From assembly GCA_027486655.1 (NCBI GenBank), contig JAIXOR010000037.1, positions 1 to 61,962 of the forward strand: a stretch of DNA of 61,962 nucleotides, given 5' to 3'. The notes under the pieces are model-generated. The model did not search any database, was not told the DNA's origin, and worked only from the letters and a program-made list of their open reading frames with translations. The position numbers were made by a program, and so were the translations under genes. Positions 23,623 through 32,080 of the stretch are shown here, in pieces. The first letter of the stretch is position 1. The number at the start of each line of letters is the position of its first letter. The stretch comes from Verrucomicrobiaceae bacterium (GTDB lineage Bacteria; Verrucomicrobiota; Verrucomicrobiia; Verrucomicrobiales; Akkermansiaceae).

Positions 23623-25341
23623 TTAGGGCCCGGTTTCAGCCACCTTTCTCTCCACCCTGCGGATGTCCTCCGGAGTGATTCCAAACACGCCCTCGAAGCG
23701 CATCGACTCCAGCGCCTGGGGATGGGATCCGGCCATTTCCATCAACAGGGCGCGGGCATGGTGGAAGTATCCCCAGATCGTGCGGTTCGAGTCCTCGCGG
23801 ATGCCCAGCTGGCGCATCCGGGCCTCCAACCGGCGAAGCTCGGCAAGACCGGCGGCAGGCCCCTGGGTATGCGCCAGAGCCAGCGCGAGGCGGCATTGGC
23901 AGGCCACGTCCGCCAGCGCGAAATGCCCGGAGTTCAGGTTCCTTGCAGGGTGGAGCTGTTTGGATTGATCGATGAAACTGCGGAACACCCCCGGCCACAG
24001 GCTTTGCTGGCAGGCGATGATCGCTTGCCAGTCCTTGCGCGCCATGTCGCGGTCGTGGAGTTCCCACACCGCCCGACCCTGGGCAGGGTATTGCCGGAGC
24101 ACATCGGCGCAGAGACGGTCCAGATCGTGCCAAACGAAGGACCGCTTCGCAGACAGCACGATGCAAGGCAGGAGCAGCAACACGGCCCAGATGCGCGGCG
24201 AACCCCCGCCAGGGACCCGGCGCCAGAGGGCATCCAGCAGCACCGCCGCTCCGAGGCAAAACCAGGGCATGCCCGGATAGATCCGGTATTCCGGCATGAA
24301 CTCCGGCACCACATACATCACGCGGAACAGAATCGTCGCCGTGAAAAGGAACACACAAGCACCGAAAACCCTCGTTTTCCCGTTCAAAATCAGCACCAGC
24401 CCCGCGGCGGCCATGCCCAGCATCCCGACGGTGGCCAGCAGCGCCATGCGATCCTTGACGCCCCACCAGCCGTCCCCGGGATTCACCACGGTCTCAGCAA
24501 TTTGATGGTCCGAGCAGAGCCCCAGCGGCAGCACCGCGCGCCAGGCAAACTCCCAATACACCCGACCCAGCGTCAGCGCATGGCTGATGAATCGCGGCCC
24601 CTCCCAAGTGGTCTCCGCGTAGTGAATCCACCGCGGCAGGATGCCTGCAAACCATAGCGCACCCAGTCCTGCCAATCCCACGCCGATCGCCGGGGCGAGC
24701 CAGCGTTTTGAAGCCTTCCAATGATCCGGCGTCATCACCACCAGCGCGACCATTCCCGCCATCATCGTCGCATGGAAGATGCCCGGCCCCTTCGACATCG
24801 TCGCTCCGGCCATGGCCAGCAGAAAAGCCGCCAGCCGGCTCCAGGCCCCCGTACGGATCAAGGAAAGCAGCGACCACGCCGCCAGCAGCGAAAACAAAGT
24901 GACCCACGCCAAATCCTGGGTCCGCGCGTAATTCGGAATCTCCGAAGCCAAGGGATGCACCGCAAACAGCAGCGCGGCAAACCACGCCACGCCCTCGCCT
25001 CCCCTGCCCTTCAGGAGATCCCGGGCGAATCCATACACCACGCAGGCCACCGCGGCGTGCAGAAGCCAGTTCACGGCATGGAATCCCACCGGCGACGTAC
25101 CGAAAACGCGCAGCTGAAGGAAATACCAGAACTGGGTCCATGACAGCAAATCGCTCTTCAAGAACGAGCCGTCTTTCAACAAGGGATTCCTCAGGATGAT
25201 CGTCGCGTCATCCAGATAGAATTGCGATTTGAGGCACCACAAATGAGCGGCGGCCGCAGCCAACAGGATCCACAAACAAGCTGTCCGGGGGCGGATCGTG
25301 CCCGCACCGGGTGACTGCTGCTCAGACGCCTCTCCTGCCAT
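23623..25341 (-). CDS. Multi-pass membrane glycosyltransferase-like protein
   Basis: The 572-residue protein has about ten predicted membrane helices between residues 20 and 420. The extracytoplasmic loop after helix 1 reads SQFYLDDATIILRNPLLKDG, the DD-containing first loop of GT-C / TMTC-type mannosyltransferases, followed by VNWLLHAAVACVVYGFARDL and ALLFAVHPLASEIPNY. The last 150 residues are soluble and helical (TPR-like). Such enzymes use polyprenyl-phosphate sugars to glycosylate proteins or lipids. The ATG at 25341 was preferred because the extra 59 upstream residues overlap the next gene and are not membrane-like. Confidence 0.7.
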   Translation of the reverse strand: MAGEASEQQSPGAGTIRPRTACLWILLAAAAAHLWCLKSQFYLDDATIILRNPLLKDGSFLKSDLLSWTQFWYFLQLRVFGTSPVGFHAVNWLLHAAVACVVYGFARDLLKGRGGEGVAWFAALLFAVHPLASEIPNYARTQDLAWVTLFSLLAAWSLLSLIRTGAWSRLAAFLLAMAGATMSKGPGIFHATMMAGMVALVVMTPDHWKASKRWLAPAIGVGLAGLGALWFAGILPRWIHYAETTWEGPRFISHALTLGRVYWEFAWRAVLPLGLCSDHQIAETVVNPGDGWWGVKDRMALLATVGMLGMAAAGLVLILNGKTRVFGACVFLFTATILFRVMYVVPEFMPEYRIYPGMPWFCLGAAVLLDALWRRVPGGGSPRIWAVLLLLPCIVLSAKRSFVWHDLDRLCADVLRQYPAQGRAVWELHDRDMARKDWQAIIACQQSLWPGVFRSFIDQSKQLHPARNLNSGHFALADVACQCRLALALAHTQGPAAGLAELRRLEARMRQLGIREDSNRTIWGYFHHARALLMEMAGSHPQALESMRFEGVFGITPEDIRRVERKVAETGP

Positions 25342-25387
25342 GGCACTGTTTAAACCGACCGCGCCCCGGGCCGGCAATCCCCAATCC

Positions 25388-25669
25388 TCAGGGAGCCTCC
25401 ACCGGCACGAAAGAACCCCGCACCCGCTTGCAATGGAACGGTTTGCCGGATTCGTTCGGTTTCCAACCGTTGGCATTTCCGAAATCGATCGCCTCGGTGA
25501 CCATGTCCCAACTGACAATCCGGGGCAGCTCCGCGATCAACAGCTGTCCGTTGACCGGGGCTTTGGCCTCCACCACCAATTCGTTCACCCCGCGCTGGTT
25601 CCGCATGATCCAGCGGTATTGCACGTCGTGGTGGCTGATGGTCTTGTAGCCTTTCTGTGGAGGTGGCAT
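25388..25669 (-). CDS. Small conserved-looking protein of unknown function
   Basis: This 93-residue frame starts MPPPQKGYKTISHHDVQYRW and continues IMRNQRGVNELVVEA. It looks like a real small alpha/beta protein, rich in Val, Ile and Trp with balanced charges. I do not recognise the family. It lies between the ferredoxin gene (54-bp gap) and the glycosyltransferase gene (46-bp gap), all on the minus strand. The overlapping longer frames in this area are out of frame with both neighbours and were not used. Confidence 0.5.
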   Translation of the reverse strand: MPPPQKGYKTISHHDVQYRWIMRNQRGVNELVVEAKAPVNGQLLIAELPRIVSWDMVTEAIDFGNANGWKPNESGKPFHCKRVRGSFVPVEAP

Positions 25670-25722
25670 GTGAGCCCATAGACTGCGCCATCCCTGCGGC
25701 GATGGAAATGTTTTTCCCGCGC

Positions 25723-26088
25723 TCAGCCCAGGGACCCGCCATTCTCCGCAATGACGTGGTCCCCCACGATGATTCCGCCGATCAGGTGCTCCTGGATGAT
25801 TCGCTCCAAGACCTCCGGCGTGCACGAGTGATACCAAACACCCTCCGGATACACCACCGCCACCGGCCCCTTCATGCAGACGCGCAGGCAGTTTGCCTTC
25901 GTGCGCTGGATCCCGGGCTCCAGCCCCAGCTCCTTGCACCGGCGTTTGAGAAACTCCCACGATTCCAGCCCCGCCTCCATCGCACAGCACTTCGGCTTCG
26001 TCTGGTCCGCGCAAAGGAAGATGTGGCGCTCGGTTTTCGAGAGGCCGATGGCTTCGGCACAACGTTGGATGTCGTCGGAAATCGCCAT
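25723..26088 (-). CDS. Thioredoxin-like [2Fe-2S] ferredoxin
   Basis: The 121-residue protein has the (2Fe-2S) ferredoxin pattern of the thioredoxin-like class. A first Cys group lies in [14 protein letters not shown] near residue 30, and a second in [20 protein letters not shown] near 70, followed by [18 protein letters not shown]. These proteins transfer electrons or supply clusters; the partner here is unknown. The ATG at 26088 is preferred over a GTG two codons upstream. It is transcribed in the same direction as the small gene and glycosyltransferase below it. Confidence 0.85.
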   Translation of the reverse strand: MAISDDIQRCAEAIGLSKTERHIFLCADQTKPKCCAMEAGLESWEFLKRRCKELGLEPGIQRTKANCLRVCMKGPVAVVYPEGVWYHSCTPEVLERIIQEHLIGGIIVGDHVIAENGGSLG

Positions 26089-26103
26089 GGGCACGCTAAC
26101 GGA

Positions 26104-26736
26104 TCAACTTGAAATGCTGGCGAGCAATTCTTTCAATGGCGTGAATGCCTGATGATTCCAATCGATGGGGAGATTGGGTATGGCGCGTTCCATGGAGAGG
26201 CGGTCTTTGGTGTCTGGCCCGCTGGCGGCGATGGTCCAGATGGCGAAGCGCGCTTTTTCGTGTATGGGTTTGCCGTGATTGGAGTTCAGGCAGTCAACGA
26301 ATGAATCGAGGCAAGCAATTATCTCCGGCATGGTGGATCGTGATGAATTCACACAGAGCGATTCGATCATGCCGGTTTGACCTGGGCCGGGAATGATCCA
26401 TGCGGCGATTTCCGGGCCACCTTCAATTTGAACCCAAGCTCCGGGAGAATCGGGAGAGATGGAAAAAACGTCCTGAACGGCCCCTTTCGCGGCGGCCCAT
26501 GCGCTGGAAAAATCAGCGTCAGCATCGCGTGTCACGAGGATTTTGGAATACTCGCCACGGACGTATTCCGGGCTGGCTTTGAGAAGCTTGAGATAATTGC
26601 GGAGGTTGTCTTTTCCTCCGTAATCCTCAAAGGCCAGCTTCCCCGCTAGACCTGAATGATCGGCGAGCGTTTCGATGACCAACTTGTCTTCTTTGCCCTC
26701 ACAGAGTACGAGCGGCTTCGGCGTGTGGGGCTTCAT
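26104..26736 (-). CDS. DUF3226 TOPRIM-like protein, partner of the upstream ATPase
   Basis: The 210-residue protein shows the TOPRIM pattern: E13 in LVLCEGKEDKLVIETLA, and D71, D73 and D75 in ILVTRDADADFSSAW. The family tail (KARFAIWTIAASGPDTKDRL and then WNHQAFTPLKELL) identifies DUF3226. TOPRIM domains cut or bind nucleic acid using metal. Its ATG overlaps the stop of the ATPase by 4 bp, so the two proteins are made together. This matches the division of labour in split OLD nucleases and in PARIS (AriA ATPase, AriB TOPRIM), although AriB is DUF4435 rather than DUF3226. Defence is inferred from this layout. Confidence 0.75.
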   Translation of the reverse strand: MKPHTPKPLVLCEGKEDKLVIETLADHSGLAGKLAFEDYGGKDNLRNYLKLLKASPEYVRGEYSKILVTRDADADFSSAWAAAKGAVQDVFSISPDSPGAWVQIEGGPEIAAWIIPGPGQTGMIESLCVNSSRSTMPEIIACLDSFVDCLNSNHGKPIHEKARFAIWTIAASGPDTKDRLSMERAIPNLPIDWNHQAFTPLKELLASISS

Positions 26737-27737
26737 CTCATCTCACGGTTGAACTCCATCGCAGTTTTCATCTCCTCCTTGCCGAAGGTGGTGGCCACGA
26801 TTTTGCCAGGATCATCGACGCGGCGGTCAAGGCGAAGGAAGCGCAGCGGGTTGCCGTCCATCGGCTCCGCGGCGCGCATTGCGGCTTCCATGCACTCACG
26901 GCTGTGGGTGGTGGCGAAGAGTTGCACGTCTTGGTCTTCCAGAACCGCCATCAGGCCCTTCCAGAAATCCTCCATGCCTTCGTAGTAGAGGCCGTTTTCG
27001 ATTTCGTCGATGAGTAGAATCTTGGGGCGGTTGGCGAAGATCTCGCAGTAGATTTCGAGGGTGCGGGCGAAGGCTTGACCCATTTGGGTCATTGGCAGCA
27101 TAGAACCTTCTCCGAGATCTACATAGACCAAATGCGAATCAGCCCACTGAGGTTTTGCGTAGCGAAGCCGACGAAGTCGTGGTTCGATGGAGTGTCTGAG
27201 CAGCTCTTCGAGCTTTGTCTCGTTTTCAGGATTTAGTGGGGCGATCAGATTGAATAGGTTGGAAACAGCTGTTGGCTCAGTCTGTCGAGTCGACAATATC
27301 GATAGGGATTGCCCAATTGTTGAGAGACCAATCTCAGCATCGAACAACTCGCCGAGATTAAAAGCTACCTTTGCCTTTTCTGGATTACTCTTTGAGCGGC
27401 AAAATCTCTCGATTTCCCGTTCATTAGAATAATGCTGCTTTTGTTTAACACCCTCGATGACGCAATCATCAGCAGCGACTCTGAAACCAACGATCATCTC
27501 TTGTCGACGGAGATGCCTCCAAAACTGAAGGTCATTCGATTCGTTGGCTGGCCGCTCTCTGAAAGTGGATGGCAATGACTTAAACTGTTTTTCGCTCCCG
27601 AACAACAACACCAACGCCTCCAGCACCGAGGTCTTGCCGGTATTGTTCCCCCCGATGATGAGGTTGGCGCGACCGAGATTCTCGAACGTGACGTGTTCGA
27701 GGCCGCGGAAGTTTTTGAGTTCCAGAGTGGAGATCAT
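26733..27737 (-). CDS. AAA_15/AAA_21-type ABC ATPase of an OLD/PARIS-like pair
   Basis: The 334-residue protein starts MISTLELKNFRGLEHVTFEN, the usual N-terminus of RecF/OLD-like ATPases. Walker A is GGNNTGKTS at 29-37, Walker B is ILLIDEIENGLYYE, and the His switch is LFATTHSRECMEAA. There is no TOPRIM domain at its end; that function is on the overlapping next gene. The ATG at 27737 fits the family N-terminus, while the frame continues upstream to 27905 through the pnp terminator. The gene is more AT-rich than pnp. In PARIS-type systems the ATPase holds the TOPRIM effector until a phage trigger appears. Confidence 0.8.
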   Translation of the reverse strand: MISTLELKNFRGLEHVTFENLGRANLIIGGNNTGKTSVLEALVLLFGSEKQFKSLPSTFRERPANESNDLQFWRHLRRQEMIVGFRVAADDCVIEGVKQKQHYSNEREIERFCRSKSNPEKAKVAFNLGELFDAEIGLSTIGQSLSILSTRQTEPTAVSNLFNLIAPLNPENETKLEELLRHSIEPRLRRLRYAKPQWADSHLVYVDLGEGSMLPMTQMGQAFARTLEIYCEIFANRPKILLIDEIENGLYYEGMEDFWKGLMAVLEDQDVQLFATTHSRECMEAAMRAAEPMDGNPLRFLRLDRRVDDPGKIVATTFGKEEMKTAMEFNREMR

Positions 27738-27829
27738 GAAGTTGGCCGGGAGGCTAGCAGGATGGGGAGGGGAGGTAAACCCGTGATTTCCGTGGTGAAG
27801 AGGCAGGATGAATCCCGCTCTCCCATATG

Positions 27830-27861
27830 AAAAAACCGGCGCTCCCTTGCGGGAACGCCGG
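27830..27861 (-). terminator. Intrinsic terminator of pnp
   Basis: On the minus strand CCGGCGTTCCC, loop GCAA, GGGAGCGCCGG is followed directly by TTTTTT. The stem is about 11 bp with one mismatch. It lies 44 bp after the pnp stop. A smaller GCCGGC-TGAA-GCCGGC hairpin lies at 27883-27898. Confidence 0.85.
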
Positions 27862-27904
27862 TGGGTGAGGATTCGGGAAGATGCCGGCTGAAGCCGGCGT
27901 TCCA

Positions 27905-30064
27905 TTACTCCGCGACGAGCGGAGTGGTGGTTTCCTGAACGTTGCCTTCGGCGGCTTCGGCCTTTTGGTCGCGGAGCCAGGCGCGGCGTGACATTTTCAC
28001 GCGGCCTTTCTCATCGACGCCGAGGCACTTGGCGGTGACGACATCGCCCTTCTTGACGACGTCCTCGACCTTTTCGGTGCGGCCTTCGGCCAGCTCGGAG
28101 ACGTGGATGAGGCCGTCCTTGCCGGGGAGCACTTCCATGAACGCGCCGAAGGCGGTGATGGAAACGACCTTGCCGGTGTAAACCTTGCCCACTTCGATCT
28201 CGGCGAACATGCGGTCGATCATCTCCTTGGCGCGGTCGAGACCGGCCTGCTTGGAAGCGTAGATGTGAACGGTGCCGTCATCCTCGATGTTGATCTCGGC
28301 GCCGGACTCGGCCTGGATGCCCTTGATGTTCTTGCCACCAGGCCCGATGAGCTCGCCGATGCGGTCGGCGGGGATCTTGACGGACACGATGCGCGGGGCG
28401 TGCGGGCTGAGTTCGGCAGGAGCCGAAATGGCTTCGGCCATCTTGTCGAGCAGGGTGCCGCGGGCGTTCTTGGCGATGTGGATGGCTTCCTCCAGGATGG
28501 AGAGCGGCAGGCCGGGCAGCTTGAGGTCGAGCTGATAGCCGGTGACGCCTTCGCTGGTGCCGCAGAGTTTGAAGTCCATGTCGCCGTAGAAGTCCTCGGA
28601 GCCGATGATGTCGAGCAGGCACTTGTACTTGCTCATCGCTTCGCCGTCCCACTCGGTGACGAGGCCGACGGAGATGCCGGCGACGGGACGGATGAGCGGC
28701 ACGCCGGCGCTGAGCAGCGAGAGGGTGCCGGAGCAGACGGTGGCCATGGAGGTGGAACCGTTGGACTCGGTAACTTCCGAGGAAACGCGGATCGCGTAAG
28801 GGAAGTCCTCGACGCTCGGGATGACCGGCTCGATGGAGCGCTCGGCGAGCGCGCCGTGACCGATCTCGCGGCGGTTGAGTCCACCCATGCGGCCGGTTTC
28901 ACCGACGGAGAACGGAGGGAAGTTGTAGTGCAGGATGAAACGCTTCTCGGTTTCGCCACCGGCGTAGTTGTCCATGAACTGCTTCTCATCGGCGGGAGCG
29001 AGCGTGGCGATGGCCAGGGCTTGCGTTTCGCCGCGGGCGAAGATGGCGGAGCCGTGAACGCGCGGCAGCGGGCTGCTTTCGGCGTAAAGCGGGCGGAGTT
29101 GGTCGATGGTGCGACCGTCGGCACGCACGCCCTTGTCCATGATGGAAATGCGGAATGCCTTCTTCTGGATGTATTCGAAGGTCTGCTCGATGTCGAAGTC
29201 GGTGGCCTCGGGAGCGCGCTCCTTGATGGCGGCTTCCACCTCGTCGCGCAGCGCTCCAACCTTGCGGGCGCGCTCGGTTTTGGTTGGCGCGTAGATGGCG
29301 TCCTCGATGCGGCTGCCGGCGATTTCGTAACCGATTTCCAGCAGGTTTTCCTTGGCAAGGATGGGGTCGAATCCGCGCTTGGCCTTGCCGGCGAGGGCAA
29401 CGAGTTCTTCCTGCGCGGCGATGATCTTCTGCACGGCGGTTTGCGCGTGGTGAAGGGCGGCGATGAAGTCGGCTTCAGGAAGCTCGTCGGCGGCACCTTC
29501 GATCATGATGACGTCGGTCTTGTTACCCACGTAGATCAGGTCGAGGTCCGAGTTTTCACGCTCGTCGTGGGTCGGGTTGATGACGAACTTGCCATCCACG
29601 CGGCCAACGCGCACCGCGCCGATCGGGCCGGCGAAGGGGATGTCGGAAAGGCAGAGGGCGGCGGAAGCGCCGTTCATCGAGAGCACGTCGGCATCGTTCT
29701 CACCGTCCGCGGAAAGCAGGATGGCGACGATCTGCGTGTCGTAGAAATAGCCCTTCGGGAAGAGCGGCCGCAGCGGGCGGTCGGTCATGCGGCAGGTGAG
29801 GATTTCCTTTTCGGTGGGGCGGCCTTCGCGCTTGAAGTAACCTCCGGGGAACACACCGGCGGCGGAGGCTTTCTCCTTGTACTCCACGGAGAGCGGGAAC
29901 CAGGTTTGGCCGGGTTTCACCTTGGTGGCGGAGACGGCGGTCACCAGGATGATGGTGTCACCGCAGCGGACGGTAACGGCACCGTCGGCGAGTTTGGCAA
30001 GTTTGCCGGTTTCGATCGTCATCGGATTGGTTCCGACCTCGATCGTTTTGCTATGGATGTTCAT
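27905..30064 (-). CDS. pnp: Polynucleotide phosphorylase
   Basis: The 719-residue protein has the full PNPase layout: two RNase PH domains ([20 protein letters not shown] near 36; [20 protein letters not shown] near 345; [15 protein letters not shown] with the catalytic region), then KH ([20 protein letters not shown] near 565), then S1 ([20 protein letters not shown] near 635). It degrades RNA 3' to 5' by phosphorolysis in the RNA degradosome. It follows rpsO, the classic rpsO-pnp order, with a stem-loop in the gap, and ends in an intrinsic terminator. Only the length of the acidic C-terminal tail is variable compared with homologues. Confidence 0.97.
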   Translation of the reverse strand: MNIHSKTIEVGTNPMTIETGKLAKLADGAVTVRCGDTIILVTAVSATKVKPGQTWFPLSVEYKEKASAAGVFPGGYFKREGRPTEKEILTCRMTDRPLRPLFPKGYFYDTQIVAILLSADGENDADVLSMNGASAALCLSDIPFAGPIGAVRVGRVDGKFVINPTHDERENSDLDLIYVGNKTDVIMIEGAADELPEADFIAALHHAQTAVQKIIAAQEELVALAGKAKRGFDPILAKENLLEIGYEIAGSRIEDAIYAPTKTERARKVGALRDEVEAAIKERAPEATDFDIEQTFEYIQKKAFRISIMDKGVRADGRTIDQLRPLYAESSPLPRVHGSAIFARGETQALAIATLAPADEKQFMDNYAGGETEKRFILHYNFPPFSVGETGRMGGLNRREIGHGALAERSIEPVIPSVEDFPYAIRVSSEVTESNGSTSMATVCSGTLSLLSAGVPLIRPVAGISVGLVTEWDGEAMSKYKCLLDIIGSEDFYGDMDFKLCGTSEGVTGYQLDLKLPGLPLSILEEAIHIAKNARGTLLDKMAEAISAPAELSPHAPRIVSVKIPADRIGELIGPGGKNIKGIQAESGAEINIEDDGTVHIYASKQAGLDRAKEMIDRMFAEIEVGKVYTGKVVSITAFGAFMEVLPGKDGLIHVSELAEGRTEKVEDVVKKGDVVTAKCLGVDEKGRVKMSRRAWLRDQKAEAAEGNVQETTTPLVAE

Positions 30065-30226
30065 TTTCTTCTGTTTTCTTCTTTTTCAGTGCGGACAGCC
30101 CACACGGCGGGATTGCCGGGCGGGCATTCAGGTTTCGGAGTCGCCAGAGGCCCCGATTCTTTGGGGCGGCATGCCGGCGGATCCTGCGACGGGGCAAAAC
30201 TGGAGTGCTCCCGCCGTTTCGCGAAA

Positions 30227-30252
30227 CAGCCACGGTCTCTTGACCGTGGCTG
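30227..30252 (-). promoter_or_regulatory. Stem-loop between rpsO and pnp
   Basis: CAGCCACGGTC pairs perfectly with GACCGTGGCTG around a 4-base loop, 15 bp after the rpsO stop. There is no T-run behind it. In many bacteria a hairpin at this place is an attenuator or RNase III site through which PNPase controls itself; that role is inferred by position. Confidence 0.6.
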
Positions 30253-30267
30253 CCTTGCGGAAAGGTA

Positions 30268-30525
30268 TTAGTGGCGGAGTCCGAGGCCTTGGATGACCTG
30301 CTGGTATTTCTCTTCCGAGCCCTTCTTGATGTAATCCAGCAGTTTGCGGCGCTGGGAAACCATGGTCAACAGGCCACGGCGGGACGAGAAGTCCTTCTTG
30401 TTGGCGTTGAGGTGGTCCGTCAGGTGGAAGATCCGCTGGGTAAGCAAGGCCACTTGGTAAGGGGCGCTGCCGGTGTCTCCTTCGTGGAGCTGATAGTCTT
30501 TGAGGTTGATTTCTTTGGTGCTCAT
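30268..30525 (-). CDS. rpsO: 30S ribosomal protein S15
   Basis: The 85-residue protein [20 protein letters not shown], then [65 protein letters not shown] is unmistakably S15, with the 16S-binding residues H-x-DxxSRRGL in place. It binds 16S rRNA early in 30S assembly. It stands upstream of pnp on the same strand with 203 bp between the genes. Confidence 0.97.
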   Translation of the reverse strand: MSTKEINLKDYQLHEGDTGSAPYQVALLTQRIFHLTDHLNANKKDFSSRRGLLTMVSQRRKLLDYIKKGSEEKYQQVIQGLGLRH

Positions 30526-30730
30526 GGTGGGTAGGGGATGGACCCAGCATCACGCCAGGTCGTCCTATCGGTGGGTTGGGGGCGGAAAAATGCCCGGATT
30601 CCTAGGGTTTGCAAGACAATTGGCGCCCGCACCCCGGAATTTTTGAAAATCCGCCAGGAACCGCGGAACCGAGATCCCCAGGTCGGAAATCCATCCCGGG
30701 GCACTCCCAGCATCGGTTCGGGCCGCTCAT

Positions 30731-31390
30731 TTACTGGCCTCTCGCCGCAATGAAGCGCTGATACAGACGGGCCGCGCCTTGATTGGCACCACTGCGGATT
30801 TCCGCCCAAGTCGTGTTGGCGGTCACCTCGCGTTTCGCTCCCAGACGGTGGTCGCACATCGCGCTCACCCGCTCGCCGCTCAATGAATCCAGGAGCTCTC
30901 CTTCAAAAGAAACACCCGCCACGAACGCAGCCACCTCGGCCGATCCCAACTTGCCAGTCAAAGCCACTTGGGGATGGGTGTGCACCGTGGTCACCGGCTT
31001 GCCACCCGGACCGCCGGGGATCACATCCGTGAGTGCCGTGCGCACCCGCAAGGTGGTGGGTCCGGGGACCGTCGCGATCTTCATTTTGCCGGCAAGCTGA
31101 GTGCGCAGCGAAGCGCCCACATACGCAGCCAGCTGGTCCTGGACCGCTGCGCTGATGCCCGGCGTGGCCACCACCGTGGTCACCGGATCGATGATCACGC
31201 TGTCATACTTCTTCAAATCCACACCGGGCTTGAGATAGGCGGCCACCGCGTCCTGCGTGCCATAACCCGCATCCAACTGGGAGAAATTCGTCAGGAAACC
31301 CGACGGCGAACGGCCCCCGGTAGCGCATGAGTTCAGGATGAAGGCAGCTCCAGCCATGGAGATCAGGCCGATTTTCTGGATAGGTTTCAT
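30731..31390 (-). CDS. DUF3313-like outer-membrane lipoprotein
   Basis: The 219-residue protein has a lipoprotein signal MKPIQKIGLISMAGAAFILN-SC, with the lipobox Cys at 22. The body matches DUF3313: GFLTNFSQLDAGYG, LKKYDSVIIDPVTTVV, LRTQLAGKMKIATVPGPTTL, RVRTALTDV, FEGELLDSLSGERVSAMCD. The function of the family is unknown; it is a small periplasm-facing lipoprotein. It is upstream of rpsO on the same strand, but the 205-bp gap and its different role suggest separate transcription. Confidence 0.8.
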   Translation of the reverse strand: MKPIQKIGLISMAGAAFILNSCATGGRSPSGFLTNFSQLDAGYGTQDAVAAYLKPGVDLKKYDSVIIDPVTTVVATPGISAAVQDQLAAYVGASLRTQLAGKMKIATVPGPTTLRVRTALTDVIPGGPGGKPVTTVHTHPQVALTGKLGSAEVAAFVAGVSFEGELLDSLSGERVSAMCDHRLGAKREVTANTTWAEIRSGANQGAARLYQRFIAARGQ

Positions 31391-31700
31391 GGGATGATGG
31401 ATCAGGGTTCTTGGACGGGGAGGGCGAACGTCCTCTTTCCTTGCGTTGATCTGACAGGGATCGAGCCTGAGGTCAAGGATCCGCCATCAAGCGCCCCGGA
31501 ACCCATCCCTCCTCCAAACCCAGCCCCCACCTCCGCTAGAACCTGAGGACCGATTCAAAAAGCGCAGGCGATTCCAATGAAACGTTACCCCTCAGCCCCC
31601 CCCCACTCCACCCCACTCCACTCAGCCCCACCCAACTCCACTCCGCCTCACGCCACTCCGCGCCATCGAGCCCGCGTGTTCAAATCCCCGCTTGCCTTTG
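31391..31700. other. Intergenic region with C-rich low-complexity tract
   Basis: The first 190 bases show nothing recognisable. From about 31595 to 31665 one strand is an irregular repeat of CCCCACTCCA-type words, with almost no G. A GTTCAAATCCCC string at 31678-31689 looks like a tRNA T-arm, but no tRNA can be folded around it. Confidence 0.4.
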
Positions 31701-31723
31701 ATTTAATATCTGAAATATTAAAT
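31701..31723. promoter_or_regulatory. Probable ArsR operator overlapping the promoter
   Basis: ATTTAATAT (31701-31709) and ATATTAAAT (31715-31723) form a perfect 9-bp inverted repeat with a 5-base spacer, the AT-rich dyad typical of ArsR/SmtB operators. It ends 2 bp before the ATG of the arsR-like gene. TTGCCT at 31692-31697 and ATATTA at 31715-31720 are spaced like -35 and -10 boxes, so the repressor would cover the -10 and start region. Confidence 0.65.
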
Positions 31724-31725
31724 TC

Positions 31726-32046
31726 ATGGCGCGGGCAAAAGTTGAAGTGTTCGGGGCGGGATCGGTGAAGTTGGCAGGGTTTGCGAAGGCTCTGGCGCAT
31801 CCGGCGCGGATCGAGATCCTGAAGATCCTCGCGGCATCGGGGGAAAAGCCCTGCATGGAGATTGTGGGGGGCTTGCCGCTTTCGCAGCCGGCCTGTTCAC
31901 GTCACATCAATGAACTGCTGCGCGCCGGCTTGCTCAAATCACGGGCATACCGGAATCAGATTTTCTTCCGCATCGATGAATCCGCCTTGAAGGGATTCTG
32001 CGAGGCAATGAGCGCCGCGCTCCATCCCGAGTCGGCTCCGCGCTGA
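31726..32046 (+). CDS. ArsR/SmtB-family transcriptional repressor
   Basis: The 106-residue winged-helix protein includes FAKALAHPARIEILKILAAS, a recognition helix in LPLSQPACSRHINELLRAGL and the wing YRNQIFFRID. It has two Cys, C43 and C57, not the CxC metal site of true ArsR, so a thiol or persulfide response is conceivable. It lies 34 bp upstream of a CoA-disulfide reductase with a rhodanese domain, probably its target operon. The operator abuts the ATG and there is no Shine-Dalgarno sequence, so translation may be leaderless. Confidence 0.85.
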   Translation: MARAKVEVFGAGSVKLAGFAKALAHPARIEILKILAASGEKPCMEIVGGLPLSQPACSRHINELLRAGLLKSRAYRNQIFFRIDESALKGFCEAMSAALHPESAPR

Positions 32047-32080
32047 GCCTGCCACTTTTTTTCCAATCCCAGATATCACC

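Noticed and set aside
25388..26062. Long frame joining the small 93-residue gene to sequence overlapping the ferredoxin gene
   Set aside because: Upstream of 25669 it reads the ferredoxin gene in a wrong frame; the ferredoxin with its Cys motifs is the better call.
28103..30271. 722-codon open frame on the + strand, antisense to pnp
   Set aside because: It is a shadow of the GC-rich, strongly biased pnp coding frame. Its translation is low complexity (Gly, Asp, Val, His) with no domain, while pnp is certain.
31678..31689. tRNA T-arm-like string GTTCAAATCCCC
   Set aside because: No anticodon arm, D-arm or acceptor pairing can be built around it.
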